Shown: in pieces, positions 46,401-55,140 of the stretch
Position numbering within the stretch: the first letter of the stretch is position 1
Layout of the letters: each line of letters starts with the position of its first letter
NCBI GenBank assembly: GCA_903813345.2
Contig: CAIIXF020000004.1
Location: 17,285,513 to 17,349,512 of the forward strand
Length of the DNA stretch: 64,000 nt
Origin: Owenia fusiformis
Taxonomy: Eukaryota; Annelida; Polychaeta; Sabellida; Oweniidae
Direction: 5' to 3'
Notes under the pieces: model-generated
The model's input: only the letters and a program-made list of their open reading frames with translations
Told to the model about the DNA's origin: nothing
Database searches by the model: none
Made by a program: the position numbers and the translations under genes

Positions 46401-49400
46401 GGTAAGCTCTCTAATTAGTGATAAAGACTTATGAAGTGGGTTGGGTGAATGCTTATACATACAGGTAAGCTCTCTAATTAGTGATAAAGACTTATGAAGT
46501 GGGTTGGGTGAATGCTTATACATACAGGTAAGCTCTCTGATGACTGATATAGGATCATGCATACATGTTTTGTTGTAATGTATTGGTGTTGAGCCCCTTG
46601 TGGTTTGCTCTATCTATTGAATGAAAATTACAGTGAAATGTACATGTTTATGGACGAAGTTTTTTACTTGGGTTCTTCGTCTAATATATTAATGTATTTG
46701 TAATGACATGTGTCAAAAAAGTTAATTCTTAATTGAGTTTGAAATAGTTTTTATTATGTCCCCACCACATAGTGTGGGGCCATATTGTCGTCCTAGACGC
46801 GTCCGTCCGTCTGTCTGGTTGTTTGTCTGTCTGTCCGTCCGTATGTCCGGCATTTTTCTCCAAAACCGCTACAGGTATCACCTTCTAATTTTCAGGAATA
46901 ATTTATGAGTGCCTATAGATGTGGATGAAAAAAATTTAACTCGAAACCTACTTCCTGTCGGCCATTTTGAAGTCAAATGCTAAAATCCTTGTCTGCAAAC
47001 TTTAAGAAAAACTGCTTCACAGTTGCTTTTAAAACTTTAACATCTTGTTCAGCTCACTTCATTCTAGATCTGATTAGCTTTTGGACCTGCTAGCTCAGTC
47101 ATGTCAGCCATTTTGAATGTCTTAAGAGTAGTTAGCACGCGATAATACTTTGTATCATATTGAATGGTGTTTTTGAGTTTTCATACTTTAACTATTTAGT
47201 AGCTTTATAAATAATTTCAGATGTACTTTGCTGTAAAAGCCTACTTTATTGTTAACAGTAGTTATACAAGGGGCGATCCATATATTCTGATAAAAATGCT
47301 CTCATTTTGTGATTTTTTCACATATCCCTTTCATTTCTTCAGAACATGAAGATTATGTAATTACACATACGATGCTAAAATATTTTAGCTGTATCTTAAA
47401 TTAATTTTGAAATAAGGTAACCATGGTAACCTGTATTTAGGGTAGGCAGGTCAGTTAAATTATAACATCTAAAATAGATAAATATGTTAATTTAATCATT
47501 CCTCGGTACCTATTTTAAGCAGATCAAACGCATCTTCCAGTCATTGTCAACCATTCATTGATCTGTTCCATACCCCTGTTGCCCTTATTTGATAATTTAT
47601 ACAGTGGCATAGCTATCTATTCATAAGTAACATCTCAATTTATCGTAGTGTTATTCTCTGTCCGCAAGCTCTTCTTACAACCAGATTACAGATGATCTTC
47701 AACAGTGACCATGCTTTCCTCTTTACAATACTACCTATATATTCTTTATGCAGATATAACACCTTGCCCATGCACTTTATGAGTCCATGTATGTCTCTGA
47801 AAGTGTCCTCTTACTTATTCTTGAAAGAAAATCAAATCTAATGGTATTCCCTAATGTATCCGTTAATGTGACACTCTGCATCAGCCACATTAACCTAATC
47901 TGACAATTTGATTTTTGGTGTGTCTCATAACATGTAATGTCAATTGGCCCATTCTGTCCTACAATGCTATTGTGATTTGTTGTGATGTTATAGTGAGCAC
48001 ATATAAACATTTGTTTAGCAACAAACAACGAGTAACAAAACCAAACTTTTTTAGAAAAAATGCATGATTTCCGCAAGCTTTAAAATAATTAAAATAACAA
48101 GTTATTTTGATATTTATATGCTATAGTTTAGTTTAGTTTTATTGTTATTTACAGTGGTAGGTTCAATACAATGCAATACAATACAATACAAAAGAAAAGT
48201 AATAAAAAGCAACCCAGCCCACTTGGGCTTATCAACCACTAATGTTAAAAATTACAATTAGATTCATAACAAACAATTTAAAAAAAATACTAGCATGAAT
48301 TTCTTAGACACATACATGCAGTTAAATTCAATTTACATTATAAATGGCATTTCTTCTTTTAAAATAACAAAGTTTAACAAAATGAGCAGCTTGCCTAGGC
48401 ATTTATTCAAATAAATACTGAAACTTCTGATCCGTAGTTGATTCTGTTTCTTCAAAAATTTGGTGATTTTGTAAATATGTTTTCCTTATTTCCTTATAAA
48501 ATGTACAATTAAAAATAAAATGTTCCTCATCCTCAATATTGCCAGATTTACATAAAGTACATTTTCTATTTATAATTAAATTGACCTGCCTACCCTTAAT
48601 ACAGGTTACCATGGCAGCCTTATCTCATTGATAATTTAAGATATAGCTATAATATTTTAATTATGTATGTGTAATTACATAATCTATATTTTCTGAAAAA
48701 ATGAGAGGGATATGTGAAAAAATCACAAAATGAGAGCATTTTTATCAGAATATATGGATCGCCCCTTGTATGTGATAATTTTGTAAAAAGAAATCAGCAA
48801 AAACTCATAAGGACTTTTTTATTGTCGGCCATTTTGGATTTTTCGGTCCTAAAATCTTGTCTGTGAAGTCTTGTGTGCGCGTTTTCAGGTGAACCGTTTG
48901 GTGGATCAATTTCAAATTTTCAGGGATGATTCTTAGTATAAAAAATCTAGATCTCATTAGTTTTTTGGCATTCTGGGTAAATGTCAAGGCAGCCATTTTG
49001 GATTTTCCGTCCTAAAATCTTGTCTGTAAAGTCTTGTCTACTCGTTTTCAGGTGAACTGTTTGGTAGATCAATTTCAAATTTTCAGGAATGATTCTTATT
49101 ATGAAAATCTAGAACTGATTAGTTTTTTTGCATTCTGGGTAAATGTCAAGGCAGCCATTTTGGATTTTCTGTCTTAAAATCTTGCCTGTAAAGTCTTGTC
49201 TACGCGTTTTTAGGTGAACGGTTTGATAGATCAATTTCAAATTTTCAGGGATGATTCTTTGTATGAAAATCTACATCTGATTACTTTTTTTGCATTCTGC
49301 GTAAATGTTAAGGCAGCCATTTTGGATTTTCTGTCCTAAAATCTTGTCTGTAAAGTCTTGTCTACCCGTTTTCAGGTGAACCGTTTGGTAGATCAATTTC

Positions 49401-52400
49401 ATATTTTCAGGGATGATTCTTAGTATGAAAATCTACAAACAGATTAGTTTTTTGACATTCTTGGTAAATGTCAAGGCAGCCATTTTGGATTTTCCATCCT
49501 GAAATCTTGTCTGTAAAGTCTTGTTTACATGTTTTCTGGTTAACTGTGTGACGGATCAATTTCAAATTTTCAGGGGTGGTTCTTAGTATGAAAATCTAGA
49601 ACTGACTAAATTTTTGGCATTCTGGGTAAATTTTAAGGTGGCCACTTTGGATTTTCTGTCCTCAAATTGTGTTGGTAAAGTCTTGTCTACTCATTTTCAG
49701 GATAACCATTTCACGGGATCACCACTTGGTGGGGACATTTTGTACACATTTGTGTTCTTGTTATGATTGAATTCTTTTGTTTACATTTATTTCTCTCTGT
49801 GCATTCTCAACTAGCTTTTAAAGAGAAATGTTTGAGATCAATGAGGAAGTGGAATAGCATTGTAGAACAACGATTTCTCCCTTTAATCTTTTACCATTTA
49901 TGTTATGTGTATCTTTTCATTACAAAATGTTGTACTTATACCTTAAACATATTCTAGTAAAGGTTTACACATAAATGTAGTAAATGTTTGTAATTTATGC
50001 TTATTGTAGTATACATTTGTCAATTACAATGATACAAGTGAATGTGTTACCATTCTACATGTTCCAGTAAAAGTGTGTCACTGTTTACACATAAATGTAG
50101 TAAATGTTTGTAATTTATGCTTATTGTAGTATACATTTGTCAATTACAATGATATCAGTGAATATTTACCATTCCATATTCCAGTAAAAGTTTGCCACTG
50201 ATTACAACTGCAGTTGATGACATTTCATTCCAAAGATCAGTAGAACTGGGGTCCTTGCTGTTCCTCTCTTCTCAGGTAAAACTTTTGCTTAACAAGGAAA
50301 TCAGAGGAATTCAAAGCTAATCAAGCATAGGCCTTGGAACATGTATAAAAAAGATTGAGTCAAATACACCGAAGTAAAGAGATTGGTCTCTTTGCTTGGT
50401 GTATTTGACTCAATTTTTTTATACATGTTCTCGGGCCTATGTAATCAAGTGAAAATGCTTGTTCTCGAAAGGTTTGAACGAGGAAAGGAGTACATTTTAA
50501 AACATCTCTAATATGGACACCTCAAAATGAACACTTTTTTTTTGATAAAAATAGACAGGTTTTATTGTATCAGGTTTCAAAATTCTTTCAAAACCCTGTA
50601 GTTTTTCACCATCTTGATCACTTTGAGACATTTTGGCCCAAAATTGTTCCTCCCCCTTGGAAAAAGCTGGCTAAGGTATATACATGATCATATTGTGGAT
50701 ACTTCAAGTGAACAAATTCTGTTTTTAAGGGATGGGTGAAAACATAAATACAAGTATTTAAATTCTAGTACCTCACACATGTTTTTGTCGTATATTACGA
50801 TACATTGTAGAGAATTTCCAAAATGAGTTTTATAAAAAGCATTGCTATATTTTGTAGGTAGTCTACACCAATGGCCCTCACATGCAGATAAAGGTCAGGG
50901 CAGAAGTGTTTGATCCTGTAAGTGGGACTAGATTCACCACCAATACTTTCCACTTCACCCTCTCAGCCACGAATGGCCCTGTACCCAGCGTGGTACCAAA
51001 AACATATGCAGGTAAAAAAATACTATACTTTGGTTAAAATATGTATGAGGGTTTTCCCAGAAGTAATGCACTATATGCTCTAACTTTATCAATAATTGAT
51101 ATTTTTTCATGAAATTTTTAGTAAATGTTCCTTAGAGACATTTTGATTATTCTACAAATTTTCATGTTGACTGATAAAACTATCTTGATGTTATAATAAA
51201 ATCAAGTTTGTGAGTTTGGGTAGGGTGGGGCAGGTAATACAGTCACGTCAAAAGGAATAAAAAATTGAAAATATGAAATAGTTAATCAACAAATACCATC
51301 AAAAATACATTTTAAGATACTAAATTACTATGAGCACATCCTAGATTTAATGGATGTATATTGCACAGTGTCCCATTTCACATTTTCTCAAAATATTGCC
51401 ATTTGCATGTTATGTACTTTTGATGCCTGTCAGGTCAAACACACTTGGCAATTTCTTCCACTGTGACTTGTGGAGTTTTTGCCTCCCATGTTTGGAGTTG
51501 TCATTCAGGGTCCAGTCATCTCTTTTAAATCTCTTCTGCTACCTCATAATTGTTGTTCTATCTGGTATATACTCCTTTTATACTTTCTTCACAGTAGCAT
51601 AAGTTTGTGTGACTGTGAGTCCAGGTGAAGTATGAAATTAGGCCACCAAAAGCATATTATGTTATCAGGTGAGAATTGCAGCCATTTTGCAATTTCTTGA
51701 CTGTGACTGTATTTGAATTTGTGACTATTGAACTGTATTATTATGACCATGACATTCTAAGAGTCAATAAAAGAAAAGAAGATGACATCACAGTGCTAAA
51801 TGATATTATTTGTACTTGGTTAACATCATGCTGAATGAATCTAACAATTTCCAAAACATTTAGATCATTTAAAAAAATAACACTTAGGATCTTTTCATAA
51901 TTAGAAAAATTGGTACCTGCCCCACCCAACCCTACCCCCATGTTGCTATAGCAACCATATTAAGACTTAATATTAATGTTTGATGCTGATATAATTTATA
52001 GATATAATAGATAAAACTGCAATTGTTATATCCACAAAATTTCAGCTGAATTGAAGAATATTAAAGAAAGTTAAAGCATATAGTGCATTACTTCTGGTAC
52101 AACGCTCGTATATCCCATGATACTACTATATTTACTTCCCAGTGAATAACACTGGGGAAAATCTTTCATATTAAAAAATCATATTGTCTATCCCAATCCC
52201 TCTCTCTGGGCCCTCAGGAAGTATCATACTGTCCCTCAGAATAAAACCCATATTCAATCTCTCCCAGTAAATAACCTCTATATAATATATTTTTAATAGG
52301 GATATATACAGGTTAACCATGCAGACCCTAGTATACTGTGACATTGTTTATGGTATCACAGCTAATAATGTTAGGGACTTCACTTATGCTCTAACAAGTG

Positions 52401-52727
52401 AGACTCCTCATTGAGATGACAATGCCCAGTACACAGTAGGATGGGGTATTGTTAGTACCAATAGATAGAGTAAATATAAGCATTTAAGCTGTTTCCAGTC
52501 TTTGCTCCAATGTGAGAAACCATCAAATGAATGACTGTCCAAGAGTCATGTAGCCTCGGCTTAATGAGTTCAGCCAGTATCATTTCAAAGGCTTTTAGGG
52601 TATTAATAATTAATCTGAGCCATTGTTTTAAAAAATCAATAAAAAGAACATTTGATACTAACCTTACTTTCTTGCAGAGGCCATGCTGTACTTAGATGGA
52701 AAGAGGCACTATGAAGCCAAACAATAG
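34301..52727 (+). CDS. ACOT9: Acyl-CoA thioesterase 9, mitochondrial (13 exons, first exon not found)
   Basis: Hydrolyses acyl-CoA to free fatty acid and CoA in mitochondria; the family has two HotDog domains. Exons: 34301-34404, 34726-34774, 35352-35551, 36557-36631, 36954-37066, 37165-37238, 38150-38217, 39330-39441, 43858-43948, 45987-46072, 50185-50275, 50858-51011, 52678-52727. All introns are GT-AG and the phases agree; 1267 nt give 421 residues plus stop, against about 439 in human. Landmarks: REKYLTWLKTIRFGRILEDL, GRVTWAGTSSMEVTM, FLMVARDPVRQ, AFVNPLVPEGEEEQKLYDLG, NKIFGGFLMRKAYEVGWMNA, FTLSATNGPVPSVVPKTYAE, MLYLDGKRHYEAKQ. The first recognised exon begins with the third base of a codon, so an upstream exon with the initiator Met exists. 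Its basic, acid-poor sequence fits a mitochondrial targeting peptide. One intron hosts a nested antisense gene. Confidence 0.95.
34726..34774 (+). CDS. ACOT9: ACOT9 exon, VRDNMKDILGAQKFYS
   Basis: Aligns with EVRDKLREIVGAS of the human enzyme. Starts in phase 1 and ends with two bases of a Lys codon. Confidence 0.9.
34960..35090. mobile_element. CAGTAAAAC-family remnant
   Basis: GTGTTCCACTT, ACTTATGGAGGTTTTC and GACAGGTTCTGCTG words of the family, with eroded ends, in an ACOT9 intron. Confidence 0.5.
35352..35551 (+). CDS. ACOT9: ACOT9 exon, start of HotDog 1
   Basis: LPSRRIADSENESYIELSQD then REKYLTWLKTIRFGRILEDL, the best conserved N-terminal stretch of the family. Confidence 0.95.
35829..36535. 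mobile_element. TIR element (AATACTCCAAT termini)
   Basis: About 700 bp. Left end AATACTCCAATACGCGATAA, right end TTGCGAATTGGAGTATT, with a further inverted match of AGTTCAG and TAATT blocks. Non-coding, ends about 20 bp before an ACOT9 acceptor. Confidence 0.6.
36557..36631 (+). CDS. ACOT9: ACOT9 exon, VWTSFKHNSQPWRK
   Basis: VWTSFKHNSQPWRKISCVT then ALVDRI, matching SIVTALVDKI. Its acceptor lies only about 20 bp beyond the end of a TIR element. Confidence 0.88.
   Translation, partial: YGPALNTTVSHGERSVVSQLWWIE
36954..37066 (+). CDS. ACOT9: ACOT9 exon, HotDog 1
   Basis: MRGVLQTLRNDGDIKMKGRV then TWAGTSSMEVTMNLQQE, matching SGHVSWVGKTSMEVKM. Confidence 0.95.
37165..37238 (+). CDS. ACOT9: ACOT9 exon, FLMVARD
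   Basis: HSTNNWVDFLEAKFLMVARD; the FVMVARD strand of HotDog 1. Ends with two bases of Arg. Confidence 0.94.
38150..38217 (+). CDS. ACOT9: ACOT9 exon, AFVNPLVPE
   Basis: KAFVNPLVPEGEEEQKLYDL, matching AFVNPLIPESPEEEELF. The donor overlaps GCAAGTGAGT. Confidence 0.95.
38653..38830. mobile_element. CAGTAAAAC-ended element, complete copy
   Basis: 178 bp. CAGTAAAACTTGTGTATAGT at the left and AAGACAGGTTTTACTG at the right, flanked by TA on both sides, within AATAC/ACAAT microsatellite sequence. Confidence 0.85.
39199..39297 (+). pseudogene. Upstream duplicate of an ACOT9 exon, lacking a donor
   Basis: Direct copy of the exon at 39330, with acceptor CTTTCTAG/AGTGC and a nearly identical sequence through TTTCTTCTTGCAGA, then reads into intron-like sequence without the TLDP codons or a GT donor. 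Two nonsynonymous-looking differences at most. Unlikely to be spliced in productively. Confidence 0.75.
39330..39441 (+). CDS. ACOT9: ACOT9 exon, linker to HotDog 2
   Basis: CNAARHQTKIQALDKTPPNE then VKIVHDFFLQTLDP, matching IHEMFLSTLDP. The donor GG/GTAAGA is present only in this copy of the duplicated pair, so this is taken as the functional one. Confidence 0.9.
40729..40990. repeat. 60-bp tandem repeat, 5 copies
   Basis: Landmarks GTGCATATAGACTGCAG at 40729, 40789, 40847, 40907 and 40967. In an ACOT9 intron just downstream of the nested gene's 3' end. The minus-strand frame (STTAVYMHFFHISYTCN) is a repeat artefact. Confidence 0.92.
41196..43471 (-). CDS. Nested antisense gene: coiled-coil protein with Gly/Ala-rich C-terminus (unknown family)
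   Basis: Two exons seen: 43471-43213 and 42358-41196 (stop TAA at 41198-41196). The donor AAAAAAG/GTAAAT and acceptor TTATTTACAG/AAGCAG join in matching phase (G+AA = Glu). Joined, at least 473 codons from the first in-frame codon used here. There is no ATG at 43471; the frame stays open to 43552 and the first internal Met is at 43387, so the true 5' end, possibly in an upstream exon, is open. The protein has SAYSWMFQFLNNSFSTLVH, a DTDCKHCVP segment, a hydrophobic IVLIDGVKYVVLS strand, then about 200 residues of heptad-like E/K/L-rich coiled coil, ending in a low-charge glycine-zipper-like stretch (GAVIGVAGQVAAIASLGPAG, AIIGGIIGAIQG) that could insert in or associate with membrane. I recognise no family. 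It lies within an ACOT9 intron on the opposite strand. Confidence 0.75.
43858..43948 (+). CDS. ACOT9: ACOT9 exon, HotDog 2 start
   Basis: QTTFKVRVLPPNSTWMENAL then SVILCQPE, matching SRVLPSNAVWMEN. Confidence 0.94.
44335..45836. mobile_element. 1502-bp TIR element, copy A, with captured LINE 3' end
   Basis: TA target site on both sides; ends CAAGGGGCGATCCATATATT and its complement. TIRs of about 195 bp are diverged from each other. Inside, 44531-44985 encodes the C-terminal zinc-knuckle of a non-LTR retrotransposon (NRKCTLCKSGNIEDEEHF) followed by that LINE's 3' tail. The remaining 650 bp has no recognised coding. TA duplication and long TIRs suggest Tc1/mariner-type mobilisation (inference). 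Confidence 0.9.
45987..46072 (+). CDS. ACOT9: ACOT9 exon, IFGGFLMRKAYE
   Basis: ERNLYNKIFGGFLMRKAYEV, the catalytic-helix signature of the second HotDog, then GWMNAYTY. The second half of the exon plus its donor is the first unit of a 63-bp tandem repeat, and the exon lies between two inverted 1502-bp TIR elements. Confidence 0.95.
46030..46550. repeat. 63-bp tandem repeat carrying a splice donor, 8 copies
   Basis: Landmark TTATGAAGTGGGTTGG (or TTATGAG variant) at 46038, 46115, 46179, 46241, 46304, 46366, 46429 and 46492. The first is the 3' half of the ACOT9 exon with its donor ACAG/GTAAGG; the others each end ACAG/GTAAGC. Confidence 0.95.
46757..49738. mobile_element. TGTCCCCACCAC-ended element with internal 162-bp repeats, interrupted
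   Basis: Left end GTCCCCACCACATAGTGTGG followed by a GTCC/GTCT tract; right end CCACTTGGTGGGGACA. The interior from about 48820 has 5-6 tandem units of about 162 bp (GCAGCCATTTTGGATTTT landmarks at 48989, 49151, 49313, 49476). Interrupted by the 1502-bp element at 47267-48768. Elements of this style are common in bivalves (recollection). Confidence 0.8.
47267..48768. mobile_element. 1502-bp TIR element, copy B (inverted)
   Basis: Reverse complement of copy A, same length and with no difference in the stretches I compared, including both predicted frames. TA on both sides. Inserted within the TGTCCCCACCAC-ended element. Confidence 0.9.
49950..50184. repeat. About 110-120 bp duplication carrying a splice acceptor
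   Basis: TTCTAG/TAAAGG (49957), GTTCCAG/TAAAAGTGTG (50067) and the true ATTCCAG/TAAAAGTTTG (50184), separated by copies of ACACATAAATGTAGTAAATG. The ACOT9 acceptor region was duplicated in tandem. Confidence 0.88.
50185..50275 (+). CDS. ACOT9: ACOT9 exon, VDDISFQRSVELGSLL
   Basis: TTAVDDISFQRSVELGSLLF then LSSQ, matching AVDDIMFQKPVEVGSLLFLSSQ. Two decayed copies of its acceptor precede it. Confidence 0.95.
50326..50441. repeat. Foldback hairpin
   Basis: Arms of about 55 bp with a tiny loop (GTAAAGAGATTGGTCTCTTTGC at the centre); ATTGAGTCAAATACACC pairs with GGTGTATTTGACTCAAT. Confidence 0.88.
50858..51011 (+). CDS. ACOT9: ACOT9 exon, HotDog 2 core
   Basis: VVYTNGPHMQIKVRAEVFDP then FHFTLSATNGPVPSVVPKTY. 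Acceptor TTTGTAG, donor GTAAAA. Confidence 0.95.
51046..52108 (-). mobile_element. Degenerate mariner-like DNA transposon
   Basis: TA on both sides. Inverted ends share CCAGAAGTAATGCACTATAT. On the minus strand near 51430-51540 a broken frame reads GRQKTPQVTVEEIAKCV, reminiscent of the linker region of mariner transposases; frameshifts and stops elsewhere. Superfamily is an inference. Confidence 0.55.
52678..52727 (+). CDS. ACOT9: ACOT9 last exon
   Basis: AMLYLDGKRHYEAKQ then TAG, matching SMLYLDGQRHF near the human C-terminus. Shorter tail than the vertebrate enzyme. Confidence 0.93.
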
Positions 52728-53074
52728 AAGACCATGCAATGGGGGCCAAACAAGAGAGATCCAGTTAATGGAGGCCAAACAATGTGGAGTCATTTAATAG
52801 AGGCCAAACAATATAGAGTTATTTTATAGAGGCCAAACAATAGAGGACCATGCAATGGGGGCCAAACAAGAGAGATCCAGTAATAGAGGCCAAACAATGT
52901 GGAGTCATTTAATAGAGGCCAAACAATGTGGAGTTATTTAATAGAGGCCAAACAATAGAGGACCATGCAATGGGGGCCAAACAAGAGAGATCCAGTTTAT
53001 AGAGGCTAAACAATGAGGAGTTATTTAATAGAGCCCAAACAATGTGGAGTCATTTAATAGAGGCCAAACAATAG
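52713..53074. repeat. Tandem repeat seeded on the ACOT9 stop codon
   Basis: GAAGCCAAACAATAG (last codons and stop) begins a run of GAGGCCAAACAATRKRGAG and GGGGCCAAACAAGAGAGATC units of about 23-30 bp, about 12 in all, in the 3' UTR. Confidence 0.9.
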
Positions 53075-54780
53075 ATTTTACTTGGGGTTCATCGCTTTGC
53101 CCCTCTAGCAGGTGTTCAGGGAGAGACGGGGTATCTCCCATTAGAGATTGTACATAAGATAGAAACTATAAGATTGTGGAACAGGTTTGTAAATCTTGAA
53201 AGTGGTCGCCTTACTAAAAGAATTTTTAAATGGAGTAAAGACCGCAATAATAACTGGATGAAGGCAGTTAGAAATATATTACAATCTGTTGAAATGGAAG
53301 CAAAATATGTAAATACTGATTTTGTTGATTTACCCTTTTAAAAAGGGGGCTCTTTAATAATTATACTCTAGAATGGTTAAATAATGTAAAGGCAAAACCT
53401 AAATTAAGAACATATGCAACATTCAAGACAGATTTTAAAGCAGAAAAATACCTTTCACTTAATTTTACAAAATTTGAGCGGAGCCTTTCGGCTCAGTTAA
53501 GATTAGGAATTTTACCCCTGCACATAGAAACAGGGCGATTTAGAGGAGAAAAAGTTGAAAATAGAATTTGTACTTTATGTAAAAATAATGAGGTTGAATC
53601 AGAGGCCCATTTCCTATTTTATTGTGAGGTATATAAGGACCTTCGGGAGAAATATTTTGGTAATTTGAATCATCATGTACAGCCTGATGGCTTAAAGTCC
53701 CCGTCTAAAGTTTGAAAATATTTTTTTATCATTCATTTACTATTTGTCAGGACTTAAAAAGTGATTTTAGAGATTTTTGAACAAAAAATTTTTTTTGAAA
53801 AAAAAGTTGTGAGCATTTCATTTCTCAAATATTCAAATTTCCCGCCATTTTTAAAAAAAATTGAAATTTCTTAATCATCAAATATTTCTTAATGCATTTC
53901 AAAAAAGATTATCTTTTTAACACCAATGCAAAGATTGAACAAAGGACACACTATTTCAATAATAAAATGCCATAATTAATGGGCCACTTCAATGTTTTAG
54001 CATATCAAAAATATTTTGAAACATTAGTGATGTCACTAAGGTACCAAAAACTTTTTGAAAAAAATTGAAATTTTTTTTTCGATGTCAATCTTTTCTAAAT
54101 ATGCTAGACTTTCATAAAAAAACAATGTTGATTGTCTAACCAGGTTAAAAGGAAGAATAAATTATGTTTTAGATATCATTGTACCATTGGTTTCTATGAG
54201 AACTAAAATTTTGAAATCCATTTTTCTCAGAACCATTTTCATTCACTGATAAGTTCATTTCTCGCTTATTTTTGAACCGATTTTCTTAATTTTTTCGGCA
54301 AAAAACATTGGAGGATGAATGCTATGCATTGGTATGAATTGTGGCTTATTAGAAGATATGAGTGACCTCTAAAAGTTGGTTTTAAATAAATTCACAAATT
54401 TTGGAACAAAAAGTCTATCAAAAACCACTTTTTGAAATTTAAAAAAAAGTTTCACATATCACACTTTGATAACATTGGGTAAGACTACAATATAAGCCAA
54501 AGTGGTTTAAACTTTATATGGGGCCTTTAAGAATTAAATATATTTTTGAAAATGAGACTTGTAAAATTGTTAAATATACTAGAGAGGCATATGTAAGAAG
54601 ACAGCAGATGATTTATAATGATCCATGAACTTGTAACTTATATTTATATTTTGAATTTGTTGTTAAATGTTATTATTTGAAGTGGTTAATAAGCCCAATG
54701 TGGGCTGGGTTGTTTTACATAAACTTATTTTCTTTGACTTTGTTGTATAGACTTACCACTATAAATAAAAAATAAAAACA
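53075..54780 (+). mobile_element. Non-LTR retrotransposon 3' end, interrupted
   Basis: Broken frames read LGVHRFAPLAGVQGETGYLP, LRTYATFKTDFKAEKYLSLN and ENRICTLCKNNEVESEAHFL, the typical C-terminal end of a LINE ORF2 with a CCHC-like knuckle. A second part, VKYTREAYVRRQQMIY, continues at 54531 after an insertion. The tail has GGTTAATAAGCCCAATGTGG then (AAAC)n. Related tails: 44870-44985 (in copy A) and 55058-55140. Confidence 0.85.
53696..54526. mobile_element. TTAA-site insertion in the LINE
   Basis: 831 bp between two TTAA tetramers (53692-53695, 54527-54530). Ends AGTCCCCGTCTAAAGTTT and AAACTTTATATGGGGCCT are imperfect inverted repeats. AT-rich and non-coding. Resembles a piggyBac-type MITE by its target site (inference). 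Confidence 0.65.
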
Positions 54781-55057
54781 AACAAACAAACAAACATATA
54801 AGTATTCTTTTGAATATTCCTCCTTTTATGTTTTACAATTTAAAGGTACTTATACAAATAGCACAGTTTGTGCTGAGCTTACCTAAAATGTTAATGTGCT
54901 TATCACTCATATTGTATAAATAGTTACTCTTAATATTTAAAGATGGCAGTAAAGTCATACAATCAATACACCATCCACTGCATGTATTTTCAACAAAGAA
55001 TTGGACCATACATGATATTTATTTCACTAATTGTATAATTTAAAATGTTTAAACTTG

Positions 55058-55140
55058 TTAAGTGGTTGATAAGCCCAGGTGGGCTGGGTTGATTTGTGTA
55101 ACCTACCACTATAAAGAACAATAAACTTATCTTATCTTAC
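55058..55140 (+). mobile_element. LINE 3' tail fragment
   Basis: GTGGTTGATAAGCCCAGGTG through CACTATAAAGAACAATAAAC, same family as the tail at 54670, truncated 5'. Confidence 0.75.
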
